NCBI GenBank assembly: GCA_024762485.1
Contig: JANTHH010000003.1
Location: 1-33,918 of the forward strand
Source: Chromatiales bacterium
GTDB taxonomy: Bacteria; Pseudomonadota; Gammaproteobacteria; Chromatiales; Chromatiaceae
Length of the DNA: 33,918 nt
Direction: 5' to 3'
Positions 9,044 to 17,116 of this stretch are shown piece after piece; position 1 is the first letter of the stretch; every line of letters starts with the position of its first letter. Below the pieces are notes generated by a model. That model was not told where the DNA came from, made no database searches, and was given only the letters and a program-made list of their open reading frames with translations. Both the position numbers and the translations under genes were made by a program.

Positions 9044-10636
9044 TCAATCCCGGAACATGCTGAGCAAAATGTGATTTCTGGCATAAATGTCATCACGAAA
9101 CTGCACATTTCCGGCCTCATCGACCCAGACCGTCAGGTAGACGAGATAGACCTGCACCCGTCCTCGCAACGGCAGTGCCAGGGTCTCGCTGTCGTCCCCG
9201 TCAAGCTCACGCTGCAGGGAATCAATGATACCGGGATCCTCCCCGCTTACCAGCCAGTCGGCCAGCAACAGCGGATCCTGAAGACGGATGCAGCCGGAAC
9301 TGAAGGTACGTATCGTTTTGTTGAACAGCGCCTTCCCGGGGGTGTCGTGAAGGAAGATCTGAAAGGGGTTGGGCATGATGAACTTGATCTTGCCGAGGCT
9401 GTTGCGGGGACCAGGAGCCTGGCGCAGGACGAAAGGGAAGTTGTCCTTGTCGTACAGTGTCCAGTCCACCGTGTGGGCATCGATCTCGACCAGGCGATCC
9501 CCTTGCTTCTGGAGCACAGTGATCTGTTTTTTGTCGAGAAAATCCGGGTCTTCCTGCTGCCGGGGAAGCAGGTCCTCCACTGCGAGACGTCTCGGCACCG
9601 TCCAGGAGGGATGGAGTACGATCTGCGTGAGTCGGCTGGCAAATGACGGGCTGGTGCGGTCGATCCGGCCGGTTATCGCGCGCATGCGGTGCACCAGCTG
9701 ACCGTTGTCCCTCATCTCCAGTTCGAAGGCGGGGAGGTTGACCAGCAGATAGCGCTCGCCCAGATCCCGTGGCAGCCAGCGCCAGCGTTCCATGTTCAGG
9801 CGGATCTGGGCGATGCGGTAGTTCAGCGGCGTGTTCAGTGCGGCCCGGGTCCGGGGTCCGACCTTGCCGTCGACGGCCAGACCATGGCGTGACTGGAAAT
9901 CCCTGACGGCCTCAAGGACAGTCTCGTCATAGCGATCGCCGTTTGCCGTCGCAGGCACGGGGTAGCCCTCGGCGGCCAGGCGTGACCTGAGCAGGCCGAC
10001 ACGGGAATCGTCCTCGCCGCCCTCCAGGGTGGGACCCTCAGGGATCACCGGCCATGCACCTGTGGCCGCCATGGACCTGTAGGCGGCCAGTGCCTCCCGC
10101 AGCCTGCGATACTGGGGGTGGGGCGGTGGCAGTGAACGCAGCAGGTTCGCGATGTCGTCGGTCGACTGTGCCTGGGAGAGCGCCGACCGGGCGTCGAAGG
10201 TCCTGGCCGGGATGTGCCACTCGGGATCCTGTTCCTCGGTGTGGTAGCGACCGTAGCCGACGTCCTCTGCGTAGTGCAGGTACGCCTCGTTCAGCTGTGA
10301 CTCACACCAGTCTGCGTCCTCCAGGGTGTCATCAAGGCAGCGCTCGAGGAAGGTCGGGCTCAGATAATCCTGCGGGTCCAGGCCTTCCTTCCCGGCCTCA
10401 AGCAGCCCGATGGCAAGGGCACGTCCCTTGACGGTCAGCCCGGCCGGTGTTGTCCAGATGGCAGGGGATTTTCTGGCAGGGATGAGCGGCGCCGGTGGAC
10501 TGGCCGCAGCAGTCGGCCGCACAGGGACAGCCTCCTGTGGTGAGGCGCTGCCGATGGCATCAGCCGCACGGGCGGGGAAGCCCGTCCACAGGCCGAGGAG
10601 GATCAGGGTGAGAACGATTCCTGTCTTGTCAGTCAT
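9044..10636 (-). CDS. L,D-transpeptidase, YcbB/LdtD type
   Basis: A 530-residue periplasmic enzyme expected to form 3-3 (meso-DAP to meso-DAP) cross-links in peptidoglycan. A Sec signal peptide covers about 1-24 (TGIVLTLILLGLWTGFPARA). A YcbB scaffold domain follows (about 55-200), then a peptidoglycan-binding domain at about 208-270 (DFQSRHGLAVDGKVGPRTR) and the YkuD catalytic domain from about 295. The catalytic cysteine is C449 in TFSSGCIRLQDP, with an HDTP histidine upstream, as in LdtD. The length is a little below the roughly 600 residues of E. coli LdtD. The start ATG at 10636 precedes MTDKTGIVLTL. The mepK-like gene follows in the same direction. LdtD-type enzymes in E. coli respond to envelope stress; no specific operator is visible here. 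Confidence 0.93.
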   Translation of the reverse strand: MTDKTGIVLTLILLGLWTGFPARAADAIGSASPQEAVPVRPTAAASPPAPLIPARKSPAIWTTPAGLTVKGRALAIGLLEAGKEGLDPQDYLSPTFLERCLDDTLEDADWCESQLNEAYLHYAEDVGYGRYHTEEQDPEWHIPARTFDARSALSQAQSTDDIANLLRSLPPPHPQYRRLREALAAYRSMAATGAWPVIPEGPTLEGGEDDSRVGLLRSRLAAEGYPVPATANGDRYDETVLEAVRDFQSRHGLAVDGKVGPRTRAALNTPLNYRIAQIRLNMERWRWLPRDLGERYLLVNLPAFELEMRDNGQLVHRMRAITGRIDRTSPSFASRLTQIVLHPSWTVPRRLAVEDLLPRQQEDPDFLDKKQITVLQKQGDRLVEIDAHTVDWTLYDKDNFPFVLRQAPGPRNSLGKIKFIMPNPFQIFLHDTPGKALFNKTIRTFSSGCIRLQDPLLLADWLVSGEDPGIIDSLQRELDGDDSETLALPLRGRVQVYLVYLTVWVDEAGNVQFRDDIYARNHILLSMFRD

Positions 10637-10932
10637 GCAAGATATACACGGAAAGGCGGGTGGTCAGCTTGATAAGAGGTTGGTCCATTCCGTGACTCGA
10701 TAGTTGCAGGCTGATCCGGTGTCAGCAGGGTTCTGACGTCGTGATTGCCAGTGGGTGCTGGGTATTCTAAGTCGGACCGGCAACCTACAGGTCAGGATTG
10801 TGGGAACGAGAGTGGTGGGTTGATCAAGTACGCACCCATTCACCCGTTACAAACAGGGACGGCAATGCATCCAGTCGTTTCGGTGCTGGGTGCTTGAGCC
10901 CACAATTGACCCTCAACTTCGGAGGAGAAGTG
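10637..10932. other. Divergent intergenic gap between ldtD-like and tusA-like genes
   Basis: This 296-bp gap must hold the promoters of both flanking genes. A TAGAAT-like -10 element can be read leftward at 10764-10769, but it has no matching -35. No repeat or RNA gene is recognisable. The rightward end carries the strong ribosome site GGAGGAG (10921-10927) for the tusA-like gene. Confidence 0.4.
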
Positions 10933-11190
10933 ATGCATAACATCGATGTCGAGCTGGACGTTTCCGGTTACAACTGCCCCGTGCCTCTGATGAAGACGAA
11001 AAAGGTGCTGCTGGGGATGCAACCCGGCCAGGTACTGAAAGTCACCACCACCACTGCAGACTCGATCCACGAGTTCAACGTGTTCTCCAGAAAGTTCGAA
11101 CACGATCTGCTGGAGTCCGAGCAGGCAGACGGCAAGTTCCATTTCTATCTCCGCAAGGGTATCTCTGCCTCGGCCAGCGAGGCGGCCTGA
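10933..11190 (+). CDS. TusA-family sulfur carrier protein
   Basis: An 85-residue cytoplasmic protein of the TusA/SirA family, which carries sulfur as a persulfide on a conserved cysteine for tRNA thiolation, cofactor synthesis or sulfur oxidation. The motif NCPVPLMKTKKVL (14-26) has the carrier cysteine at C15 in the CPxP signature. The hydrophobic beta strand and the later FNVFSRKFEH helix fit the family fold. The start at 10933 is fixed by a GGAGGAG ribosome site 5 bp upstream; an open extension to 10798 is not conserved. It stands alone with a hairpin just downstream, with no tusBCDE, rhodanese, dsr or hdr gene nearby, so which pathway it serves cannot be read from context. Confidence 0.88.
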   Translation: MHNIDVELDVSGYNCPVPLMKTKKVLLGMQPGQVLKVTTTTADSIHEFNVFSRKFEHDLLESEQADGKFHFYLRKGISASASEAA

Positions 11191-11196
11191 CCCCGT

Positions 11197-11216
11197 CGGG
11201 GCGAACCAGCGCCCCG
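11197..11216. terminator. Probable terminator after the tusA-like gene
   Basis: CGGGGCG (11197-11203) and CGCCCCG (11210-11216) form a perfect 7-bp stem with a 6-nt loop, 7 bp after the tusA-like stop. A moderately T-rich stretch (TTCGTTTCT) follows rightward. It sits between convergent genes and could also act on leftward transcripts reaching the end of the ptmE-like gene. Confidence 0.6.
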
Positions 11217-11281
11217 TTCGTTTCTCTGCCCGTCATCTCATTCCTTCCCGATCAGGCCGTCAGGGCATGGGCTGGCCGTTG

Positions 11282-12337
11282 TCAGCCGAACATCTCGGTG
11301 AATTCGGCACTGGCCCGTTCAAGATCCTCCATGCGGCCAATGTCGATCCAGTAGTCGCGCAGCGGGAAACTGCCCACCGAGCGGCCGCTGTCCATCAACG
11401 TGTTGAACAGGGTTGGCATGTCGTGATATTGGCTGCCGGGGATGTGTTCGACCACTTCCGGACTGAGGATGTAGATCCCCGCGCTGACGTGCCGCCGCTC
11501 GACCGGCTTCTCCACCATGCGCATGACCCGGTACTGCTGGTCGATCTCCATTACGCCGTAGGGCACCTGGTAGCTGTATTCGCGCATCGCCACGGTGGCA
11601 CTGAAGCCCTGCCTCTGGTGGAAGTCGAGCAGGCGCACGAAGTCCACCTTGGTCAGCAGGTCGCCGTTCATGACGATGAAGGGCTCGGTCGGCGGCTGCG
11701 GCAGCAGGGTCAGGGCGCCGGCGGTACCCATGCGATCCGGCTCCTCCACGTAGCGGATGTTGACGCCCAGCTCGCTGCCGTCGCCGAAATGCTCGCGGAT
11801 CAGATCGCCCTTGTAGTTGATGCACAGGGTGATGTCGTGGAAGCCCTGGGCCTCGAAGTTCTCGATGATGGTCTCGAGCACCGGCTTGGAACCGACCTTG
11901 ATCAGCGGCTTGGGGATGTCGTTGGTCAGCGGCCGCAGCCGGGCACCCAACCCGCCGGCCATGATGATGACCTGGGTGTTGCGTTCCGGCTCCAGCGGCA
12001 CCTCGTAGCGCACCAGGTCGCTGACACAGCCCGCGGCATCCAGCAGCGGCAGGTGATGCAGGCTGTGACGCTGCATGGTGCGTTGCCAGATTTCCGGCTC
12101 CTCCAGCAGCAGCCCGGTCACGGGGTTGGGATTCATCACCTCGGTCACCGGGGTGTCCAGACCCTGGCCGCGCAGCAGGGCGCGGCGCACGTCACCGTCG
12201 GTCACCGTGCCGGCGAGGTGGCAGTCGTCGTCCATAACCAGGGCGATCTGCAGCCCCCCTTCGTCCAGCCGTTGCAGGGTCTCCTGCAGCGAGGCGGCCG
12301 GGCTAACGACGATATTCTTCCAGTCCTTCTTGCTCAT
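11282..12337 (-). CDS. ptmE: CBS-domain sugar-1-phosphate guanylyltransferase, PtmE-like
   Basis: A 351-residue protein with two parts. Residues 1-115 form a CBS pair (ALVMDDDCHLAGTVTDGDVRR and VTEVMNPNPVTG). Residues 118-351 form a nucleotidyltransferase with the nucleotide-binding motif GGLGARLRPLT (128-138), then KPLIKVGSKPVLE, a metal-binding NGD and a C-terminal DYWIDIGRMEDLE. This CBS-guanylyltransferase layout is that of PtmE, which in Campylobacter makes GDP-glucosamine for legionaminic acid. It is the last gene of the leftward nonulosonate array and overlaps the acetyltransferase gene by 35 bp. GDP rather than UDP or CDP chemistry is inferred from architecture and neighbours. The CBS pair suggests binding of an adenine nucleotide, perhaps as an energy sensor. 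Confidence 0.85.
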   Translation of the reverse strand: MSKKDWKNIVVSPAASLQETLQRLDEGGLQIALVMDDDCHLAGTVTDGDVRRALLRGQGLDTPVTEVMNPNPVTGLLLEEPEIWQRTMQRHSLHHLPLLDAAGCVSDLVRYEVPLEPERNTQVIIMAGGLGARLRPLTNDIPKPLIKVGSKPVLETIIENFEAQGFHDITLCINYKGDLIREHFGDGSELGVNIRYVEEPDRMGTAGALTLLPQPPTEPFIVMNGDLLTKVDFVRLLDFHQRQGFSATVAMREYSYQVPYGVMEIDQQYRVMRMVEKPVERRHVSAGIYILSPEVVEHIPGSQYHDMPTLFNTLMDSGRSVGSFPLRDYWIDIGRMEDLERASAEFTEMFG

Positions 12338-12971
12338 TCATGGCTCGCTTCGTTACGGCCGGGACGCCGGCAACCAGCGTCAAGGGCTCGACGTTTTTCG
12401 TTACCACCGCACCTGCAGCAATAATCGCGCCATTCCCAACGGAGACGCCCTGGATGATCACCGCGCCGGCCCCCACGTGCACGTCCTCGCCGAGCCGGCA
12501 GTCGCCGCAGAGCACGGCCCCGCTGGCGACGTGGCAGTGGCTGGCGATCTCGCAGTCGTGCTCGACCAGCGCCCGGCTGTTGATCAGCACGTTGTCACCA
12601 AGACGGGCACCGGCATTGACGATGGCGCCGGGCAGCAGCTGGCAGGCCTCACCCAGGCTGATGTCCGTGGCCACCACGGCAGCGGGGTGTCGCACCGCCA
12701 TGAAGGTGTAGCCCTGCCTGCTGAAGGCCTCGAACAGCCCGCGGCGCAGGCTGTTGTCGCCGATGGAGCCGACGCCATTGACCAGTTGGACATCGCTGGC
12801 AGGCTGCTCGAATACCACCTGGTCGGGCCCGAGGTAGGGGATACCGGGCAGCAGCTCGCCACTGTCCTGCGGGCCGCTGTAGCCGGCGACGGCAAGGCCC
12901 TGCTGGCGCAGTGCGTCGGCCAGCACCCGTGCGTGGCCGCCACCGCCGAGGATGAGGATACGGTGGCTCAT
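12303..12971 (-). CDS. NeuD/PglD-family sugar acetyltransferase (candidate for the LegH step)
   Basis: A 222-residue left-handed beta-helix acetyltransferase. The N-terminal domain binds a nucleotide-sugar (ILILGGGGHARV, residues 5-16). From about 95 onward, hexapeptide repeats follow (LGDNVLINSRALVEHDC, LGEDVHVGAGAVI, VGNGAIIAAGAVVTKNV). The catalytic-base candidate is H138 in VEHDC. The family includes PglD, which N-acetylates a UDP-4-amino sugar, and NeuD, which O-acetylates sialic acid. The legionaminic pathway needs a 4-amino N-acetyltransferase (LegH) between LegC and LegG, and this is the only acetyltransferase in the array, so the LegH role is the natural inference; O-acetylation is the alternative. 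Its ATG overlaps the legI stop by 4 bp. Confidence 0.8.
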   Translation of the reverse strand: MSHRILILGGGGHARVLADALRQQGLAVAGYSGPQDSGELLPGIPYLGPDQVVFEQPASDVQLVNGVGSIGDNSLRRGLFEAFSRQGYTFMAVRHPAAVVATDISLGEACQLLPGAIVNAGARLGDNVLINSRALVEHDCEIASHCHVASGAVLCGDCRLGEDVHVGAGAVIIQGVSVGNGAIIAAGAVVTKNVEPLTLVAGVPAVTKRAMNEQEGLEEYRR

Positions 12972-14044
12972 TCGATCACCTCGTCTGCGTCATAGTCGCG
13001 GGATGCCGGTGTATCCAGCAGGTCCCAGTAGTCGAAGGGCGAGCGGCCGGTGCCGGGTCGCTTGCTGGTGAGATTGTCCGCACTGAAGGACTCACCACGG
13101 CGGATCGGCCGGCTGGCGACCAGGCTCTTGCGGGCGACGTCGCGATTGCCCGCCTCGCTGGGTGTCATGCGTTTCTCCGGGCTGCCCAGGGCCTGTTCGA
13201 TGCGACGCACCGCGGCAACAAGCTCGGCCAGCTCGCCGGGTTCCAGCGAGGCGACGTGGTCGGGGCCCGGCAGGCCGCGGTCGAGGGTGAAATGCTTCTC
13301 CAGGATGGTGGCGCCCCGCGCCGCGGCGGCCACCGATACCTCGATGCCCAGGGTGTGGTCCGAGTAGCCGGTCGGCAGGCCGAAGTGCTCCACCAGGGTA
13401 TCCATGGCGCGCAGGTTCACGTCTTCGAGGGGGCAGGGGTACTCGGTCGTGCAGTGCAGCAGGCTGACCCGTTCGTGCAGCGCCGGCCAGGCATCGGGTT
13501 CCTCAAGGACATCGAGGAAGTCCGCACGCCGCTGGGGCGGGGCGTCCCGCAGGTAACCGAAGGCCAGCACCCCCAGTGCCTCGCGGATCTCCTCCAGTTC
13601 GGCCATGCCGGTGGAGAGGATCAGGGGGCGCCCGCTGCGGGCGATGGCGAGCAGCAAGGGGGCATTGGTCAGTTCGCCGGAGCCGAGCTTGATCCGCGGC
13701 AGGTCGAGTTCCTCGATCAGGAAGCGGGCGCTGCCCGCATCGAAGGGCGAGGAGAGGAAGTCGATGCCGCGTGACCGGCAATGGGCCAGCAGGCGATGGT
13801 GATCCTGCGGGGCCAGCACCAGGCGCTGCAGCATCGCCAGCTGGGAGCCGGCATCGCCCTCGTTACGCACCTGGTAGTCGGCTTGGGGGGCACTGCCGGT
13901 GACCAGTGCCGCCGGGTCGAAGGTCTGGAACTTCACCGCGTCGGCCCCCGCCTCGGCGGCGGCGTCCACCATGGCGAGGGCGCGATCGAGGTCGCCGTTA
14001 TGGTTCACCCCGGCCTCGGCGATGATGTAGACGGGCTTGTTCAT
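12968..14044 (-). CDS. legI: Nonulosonate (legionaminic acid) synthase, NeuB family
   Basis: A 358-residue NeuB-family enzyme that condenses a 6-carbon diacetamido sugar with phosphoenolpyruvate to give a 9-carbon nonulosonic acid. The N-terminal TIM barrel begins IIAEAGVNHNGDLDRA and continues DAVKFQTFDP, FLSSPFDAGS, IKLGSGELTN, LSTGMAELEEI, LLHCTTEYPCP and GYSDHTLGIEVSVAA. The C-terminal SAF (antifreeze-like) domain includes RKSLVASRPIRRGE and the tail RPGTG. The open frame extends 100 codons upstream, but the conserved start is the ATG at 14044, overlapping the legF stop by 4 bp. The sequence alone does not separate legionaminic from sialic or pseudaminic synthase; the legB/legC/ptmE neighbours favour LegI. 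Confidence 0.9.
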   Translation of the reverse strand: MNKPVYIIAEAGVNHNGDLDRALAMVDAAAEAGADAVKFQTFDPAALVTGSAPQADYQVRNEGDAGSQLAMLQRLVLAPQDHHRLLAHCRSRGIDFLSSPFDAGSARFLIEELDLPRIKLGSGELTNAPLLLAIARSGRPLILSTGMAELEEIREALGVLAFGYLRDAPPQRRADFLDVLEEPDAWPALHERVSLLHCTTEYPCPLEDVNLRAMDTLVEHFGLPTGYSDHTLGIEVSVAAAARGATILEKHFTLDRGLPGPDHVASLEPGELAELVAAVRRIEQALGSPEKRMTPSEAGNRDVARKSLVASRPIRRGESFSADNLTSKRPGTGRSPFDYWDLLDTPASRDYDADEVIE

Positions 14045-14757
14045 GCCGCGTTCCCCGTTTCCCGCCGCGTCAGCAGCAGTTCCGCGATGGCGAAGTCGAT
14101 CTCGCTGTCGATGTCGATGGAGCGTTCCCGCGGCATCACGTAGGCATAGCCGTTGTCGTCCATGTCCTGGCTGGCGGTGCGCAGCAGGCGCTCGCAGTCG
14201 TAGATATAGATGGCACCGTTGAGCCGGTAGGAGATCGGCAGGTCCTGGGAACGGGTCTCGCGCACGTCCGGGCGGTAGAAGCCGGCGAGGGAGTGGTCGG
14301 GGGGCAGGGTGTTGCTCCACTCCGGCGGGTGGTCGGTCTCGCATACCGAGACCACCGTGTCGGCCTGCTTCTCCAGCAGTAACCCGATGGCACCGTCGAT
14401 GTCCGCGGCGGTCCGCAGGGGCGAGGTGGGTTGGAGCAGGGCCAGGTAGTTGTAGCGCTCACCCTGTTCAGCGAGGACGCGCAGTACATGCAGCATCACC
14501 GCCAGCCCGGTTGCGCTGTCGGAGGCGAGCTCCGGCGGTCGTTCCAGCACCCCGGCGCCATGGCCGCGGCTGACAGTGGCGATCTCCTCGTCGTCGGTGG
14601 AGACGATGACCCGGTCCAGGACACTGCTGGCCAGCGCGGCCTCGATGGTCCAGGCGATCAGCGGCTTGCCCGCCATCGGCAGCACGTTCTTGCGTGGCAG
14701 GCGCTTGCTGCCGCCGCGGGCGGGGATCAGGCCGAGGATGCGAGGGGACTCAGTCAT
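14041..14757 (-). CDS. legF: CMP-nonulosonate (CMP-legionaminic acid) synthetase
   Basis: A 238-residue cytidylyltransferase of the NeuA family that activates the nonulosonic acid with CTP for transfer to a protein or glycan. The nucleotide-binding motif is IPARGGSKRLPRKN (11-24). It is followed by VIVSTDDEEIA, LLQPTSPLRT, DTVVSVCETDHPPEW and RLNGAIYIY. The metal-binding end is RSIDIDSEIDFAIAE. The start could be the GTG at 14760 or the ATG at 14757; I use the ATG. The gene overlaps the legG stop by 8 bp and the legI start by 4 bp. Function as LegF rather than NeuA or PseF rests on its neighbours. Confidence 0.88.
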   Translation of the reverse strand: MTESPRILGLIPARGGSKRLPRKNVLPMAGKPLIAWTIEAALASSVLDRVIVSTDDEEIATVSRGHGAGVLERPPELASDSATGLAVMLHVLRVLAEQGERYNYLALLQPTSPLRTAADIDGAIGLLLEKQADTVVSVCETDHPPEWSNTLPPDHSLAGFYRPDVRETRSQDLPISYRLNGAIYIYDCERLLRTASQDMDDNGYAYVMPRERSIDIDSEIDFAIAELLLTRRETGNAA

Positions 14758-15922
14758 CACTGCATCGCCGGTCAGTGAATCCTTTGTGAATCAATGCCCC
14801 GTGCTCCCAGGGTTCGGATAGCACGGCGAGAATACGTGGTGTGGCCCGGCCATCGCCATAGGGATTGACCACTTCGCTGCAGTCAAGCTCGAAGGCACTG
14901 CGAACGGCGTCCGCGATCGCCGCCCGCTGCGGCGGACAGTCGATCACCGAAGTCGCCTTCAGCCGACCCTGCTGGCGATCACCGATATTGACCGTGGCGG
15001 TACCCAGGCTCGGTGCCTCGTAGAGCCCGCTTGAGCTGTTGCCCACTACCGCATCGACCATGGACAGCAGGCTGTAGTAGCCCTGCTGACCCAACGAGTC
15101 GTGCTGTATGGCGTTGGGGCGCGCCGCAACGAAGGACTTGATGGCGTCGTTGATGGCCTGGCCGCTGGGATCTGCGTTGGCACCGGTGAACACCAGCCCG
15201 ACCTCGTCACCGAGTTCGCCCAGTGCGCCCAGCAATTCTTGCAGCTGGTCCAGCGCATCCTCGTTGCCGAGGGTGGCGGGATGGAAGGTGATGGCAAGAT
15301 TGCGCGGGCGCAGGGTCATGCCGAGGCGCTGTTCCAGTTGGTCCCGTGACAGTCGCGGTGTTGAGCGCAGCTGGTCGATGCCGGGGCTGCCGGTGACGAA
15401 CACCCGCTCATCCGCTTCCCCCAGCTGGCGCACACGGCGGGCGGCCTGTTCGCTGGTGACGAAGTGCAGGTGGGCCATCTTGGTGATGGCATGGCGAATG
15501 GCATCGTCGAAGGCGCCCTCGGTGACGTCGCCACCGGCGATGTGGGCGACCGGGACGCGCGCGATCAGCGCGGCCTGTACCGCGCCGAGGATTTCGTAAC
15601 GGTCACCGAGTACCAGCAGCAGGTCCGGCTGCAGGTGCTCGAGGACGCCGGCGAAGCCGGTCACGGCAGTGCCCAATGCGCGGGTAATGGTGGCGGGGTC
15701 ATCGCTGTCCAGGCCGAGCGGTACAGCGGCGTCGATGCCGAGGCCGTCGTCCTGGATGACATCGACAGTATGACCGAAGCGCGGTTCCAGGTGGCTGCCG
15801 GTGACCGCCAGCTGGAGATGCAATTCCGGGTGGGCCTCGATGGCGCGCAGTACCGGCAGCAGCAGGCCGTAGTCAGCGCGGGAGCCGGTCACCGCACAGA
15901 TGCGGCGTGGGTTGCTGCTCAT
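14750..15922 (-). CDS. legG: Hydrolysing nucleotide-sugar 2-epimerase (NeuC/LegG)
   Basis: A 390-residue member of the hydrolysing UDP-GlcNAc 2-epimerase family. In the legionaminic route LegG inverts C2 and releases the nucleotide, giving 2,4-diacetamido-2,4,6-trideoxymannose for LegI. Motifs are GSRADYGLLLPVL (13-25), LVLGDRYEILGA, the active-site stretch AGGDVTEGAFDDAIRHAITK, TGSPGIDQL, FHPATLG and the nucleotide-binding VGNSSSGLYEAPSLGTATVN. The start ATG at 15922 overlaps the legC stop by 4 bp (ATGA), so translation is probably coupled. Choice of LegG over NeuC follows from the surrounding dehydratase and aminotransferase. Confidence 0.88.
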   Translation of the reverse strand: MSSNPRRICAVTGSRADYGLLLPVLRAIEAHPELHLQLAVTGSHLEPRFGHTVDVIQDDGLGIDAAVPLGLDSDDPATITRALGTAVTGFAGVLEHLQPDLLLVLGDRYEILGAVQAALIARVPVAHIAGGDVTEGAFDDAIRHAITKMAHLHFVTSEQAARRVRQLGEADERVFVTGSPGIDQLRSTPRLSRDQLEQRLGMTLRPRNLAITFHPATLGNEDALDQLQELLGALGELGDEVGLVFTGANADPSGQAINDAIKSFVAARPNAIQHDSLGQQGYYSLLSMVDAVVGNSSSGLYEAPSLGTATVNIGDRQQGRLKATSVIDCPPQRAAIADAVRSAFELDCSEVVNPYGDGRATPRILAVLSEPWEHGALIHKGFTDRRCSDD

Positions 15923-17115
15923 GACCAGGCCCCGCTGGTGGCCAGCTGCGCCGAGCTGGGCAGGCAGACACCGCGGGCGAACAGGTCATTGGCCACCGGC
16001 AGCGGCATGGCTGGACAGTTTCGATACATCGGCAGCCGGTCCAATGGCGTCCAGAAGGGACGCAGCAGCATACCCTCGTCCGCGGCCTGCTGCAGCAGCC
16101 GGTCACGGTCGGCCGGCCGGTCGAGCAGGATGAGGTTGAGCCAGTGATTGCTGCGGCAGTCGATGGGTTCGCCGTGCAGCTCTGCGCCCGCTATGGCCTT
16201 GAAGGCCCGTGCGTAGTCCTCGGCCAGTCGACGCTTGTCCGCGAGCAGTTCGGGCAGGCGCTGCAGTTGGGCGACACCGAGGGCGGCATTGAGGTTGGGC
16301 ATGCGGTAGTTGTAGCCGACCTCGTCATGCTCGAAGGCCCAGGGATGGGGCAGCTTGGCGGTGGTAGTCAGGTGGCGGGCACGTTGCGCCAGCGCCGGGT
16401 CATCGGTCAGCACTGCGCCACCGCCGCCGGTGGTGATGATCTTGTTGCCGTTGAAGCTCAGGGCACTCAGTCGTGCCCAGCTGCCCGCATGGCGCGCGTC
16501 GCGCCAGGAGCCGAGCGCCTCGGCGGCATCCTCGATCAGCTCGATGCGGTAGCGTGCGGCGAGTTCGGCGAGGGCCGAGATGTCGGCGACGTGGCCGAGG
16601 ATATGCACCACCACCAATGCGCGGATGGGCCGCCCTGTGCGGCGGTTGTAGCAGCCATCGGCACGCCGGTCGGCGATGTCGTCGAGGTGGCCGGCCAGGG
16701 CGACAGGATCGATACCGAGGCTTTCCGTCTCACTGTCGACGAAGTGGGGGATGGCGCCCATGGCGGCGACGGGGTTGGCGGTGCCGACGAAGGTCAGTGC
16801 CGGCAGCAGGACCTCGTCACCGGCTTGCACGCCAGCCAGCATCAGGCAGGTGTGCAGGGCCGCAGTACCGTTGACGGTGGCCACCGCGTGGCCGATGCCG
16901 GTGTAGTCGGCGAGGTCCTTTTCCAGGCGGTCCACGTAGGCCCCTACCGAGGAGACCCAACCCGAGTCGAGACAGTCCTTCACCAGCGCCCATTCGTTGC
17001 CGGCGAAACTGGGCTCGTGCAATGGCAGGGGGCGTTGTGCCGGGAGGTGGGCGCGCAGGGTGCACAGCACCGCGTCCACGGTATCGGTCTGCGGTGCCGT
17101 TGCGTCGCTGCCCAT
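15919..17115 (-). CDS. legC: PLP-dependent nucleotide-sugar 4-aminotransferase (DegT/DnrJ family, LegC)
   Basis: A 398-residue sugar aminotransferase that adds an amino group to the 4-keto-6-deoxy intermediate produced by LegB. Typical DegT features are GNEWALVKDCLDSGWVSSVG near the N-terminus, TVNGTAALHTCL (cofactor phosphate contact), IELIEDAAEALGS with D196, and the internal aldimine lysine K225 in SFNGNKIITTGGGG. GYNYRMPNLNAALG and the C-terminal PFWTPLDRLPMY fit the LegC subgroup. The frame is open upstream to 17337, but the ATG at 17115 lies one base past the legB stop and is the natural start. Glutamate is the usual donor (family knowledge). Confidence 0.88.
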   Translation of the reverse strand: MGSDATAPQTDTVDAVLCTLRAHLPAQRPLPLHEPSFAGNEWALVKDCLDSGWVSSVGAYVDRLEKDLADYTGIGHAVATVNGTAALHTCLMLAGVQAGDEVLLPALTFVGTANPVAAMGAIPHFVDSETESLGIDPVALAGHLDDIADRRADGCYNRRTGRPIRALVVVHILGHVADISALAELAARYRIELIEDAAEALGSWRDARHAGSWARLSALSFNGNKIITTGGGGAVLTDDPALAQRARHLTTTAKLPHPWAFEHDEVGYNYRMPNLNAALGVAQLQRLPELLADKRRLAEDYARAFKAIAGAELHGEPIDCRSNHWLNLILLDRPADRDRLLQQAADEGMLLRPFWTPLDRLPMYRNCPAMPLPVANDLFARGVCLPSSAQLATSGAWS

Positions 17116-17116
17116 G

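Noticed and set aside
11267..12424. Rightward open frame of 385 codons opposite the ptmE-like gene
   Set aside because: The His/Gln/Val-rich product has no motif. The leftward frame has a full CBS-nucleotidyltransferase layout.
14045..14344. 100-codon N-terminal extension of legI
   Set aside because: It lies wholly inside legF in another frame and has no NeuB-like sequence; the conserved start is at 14044.
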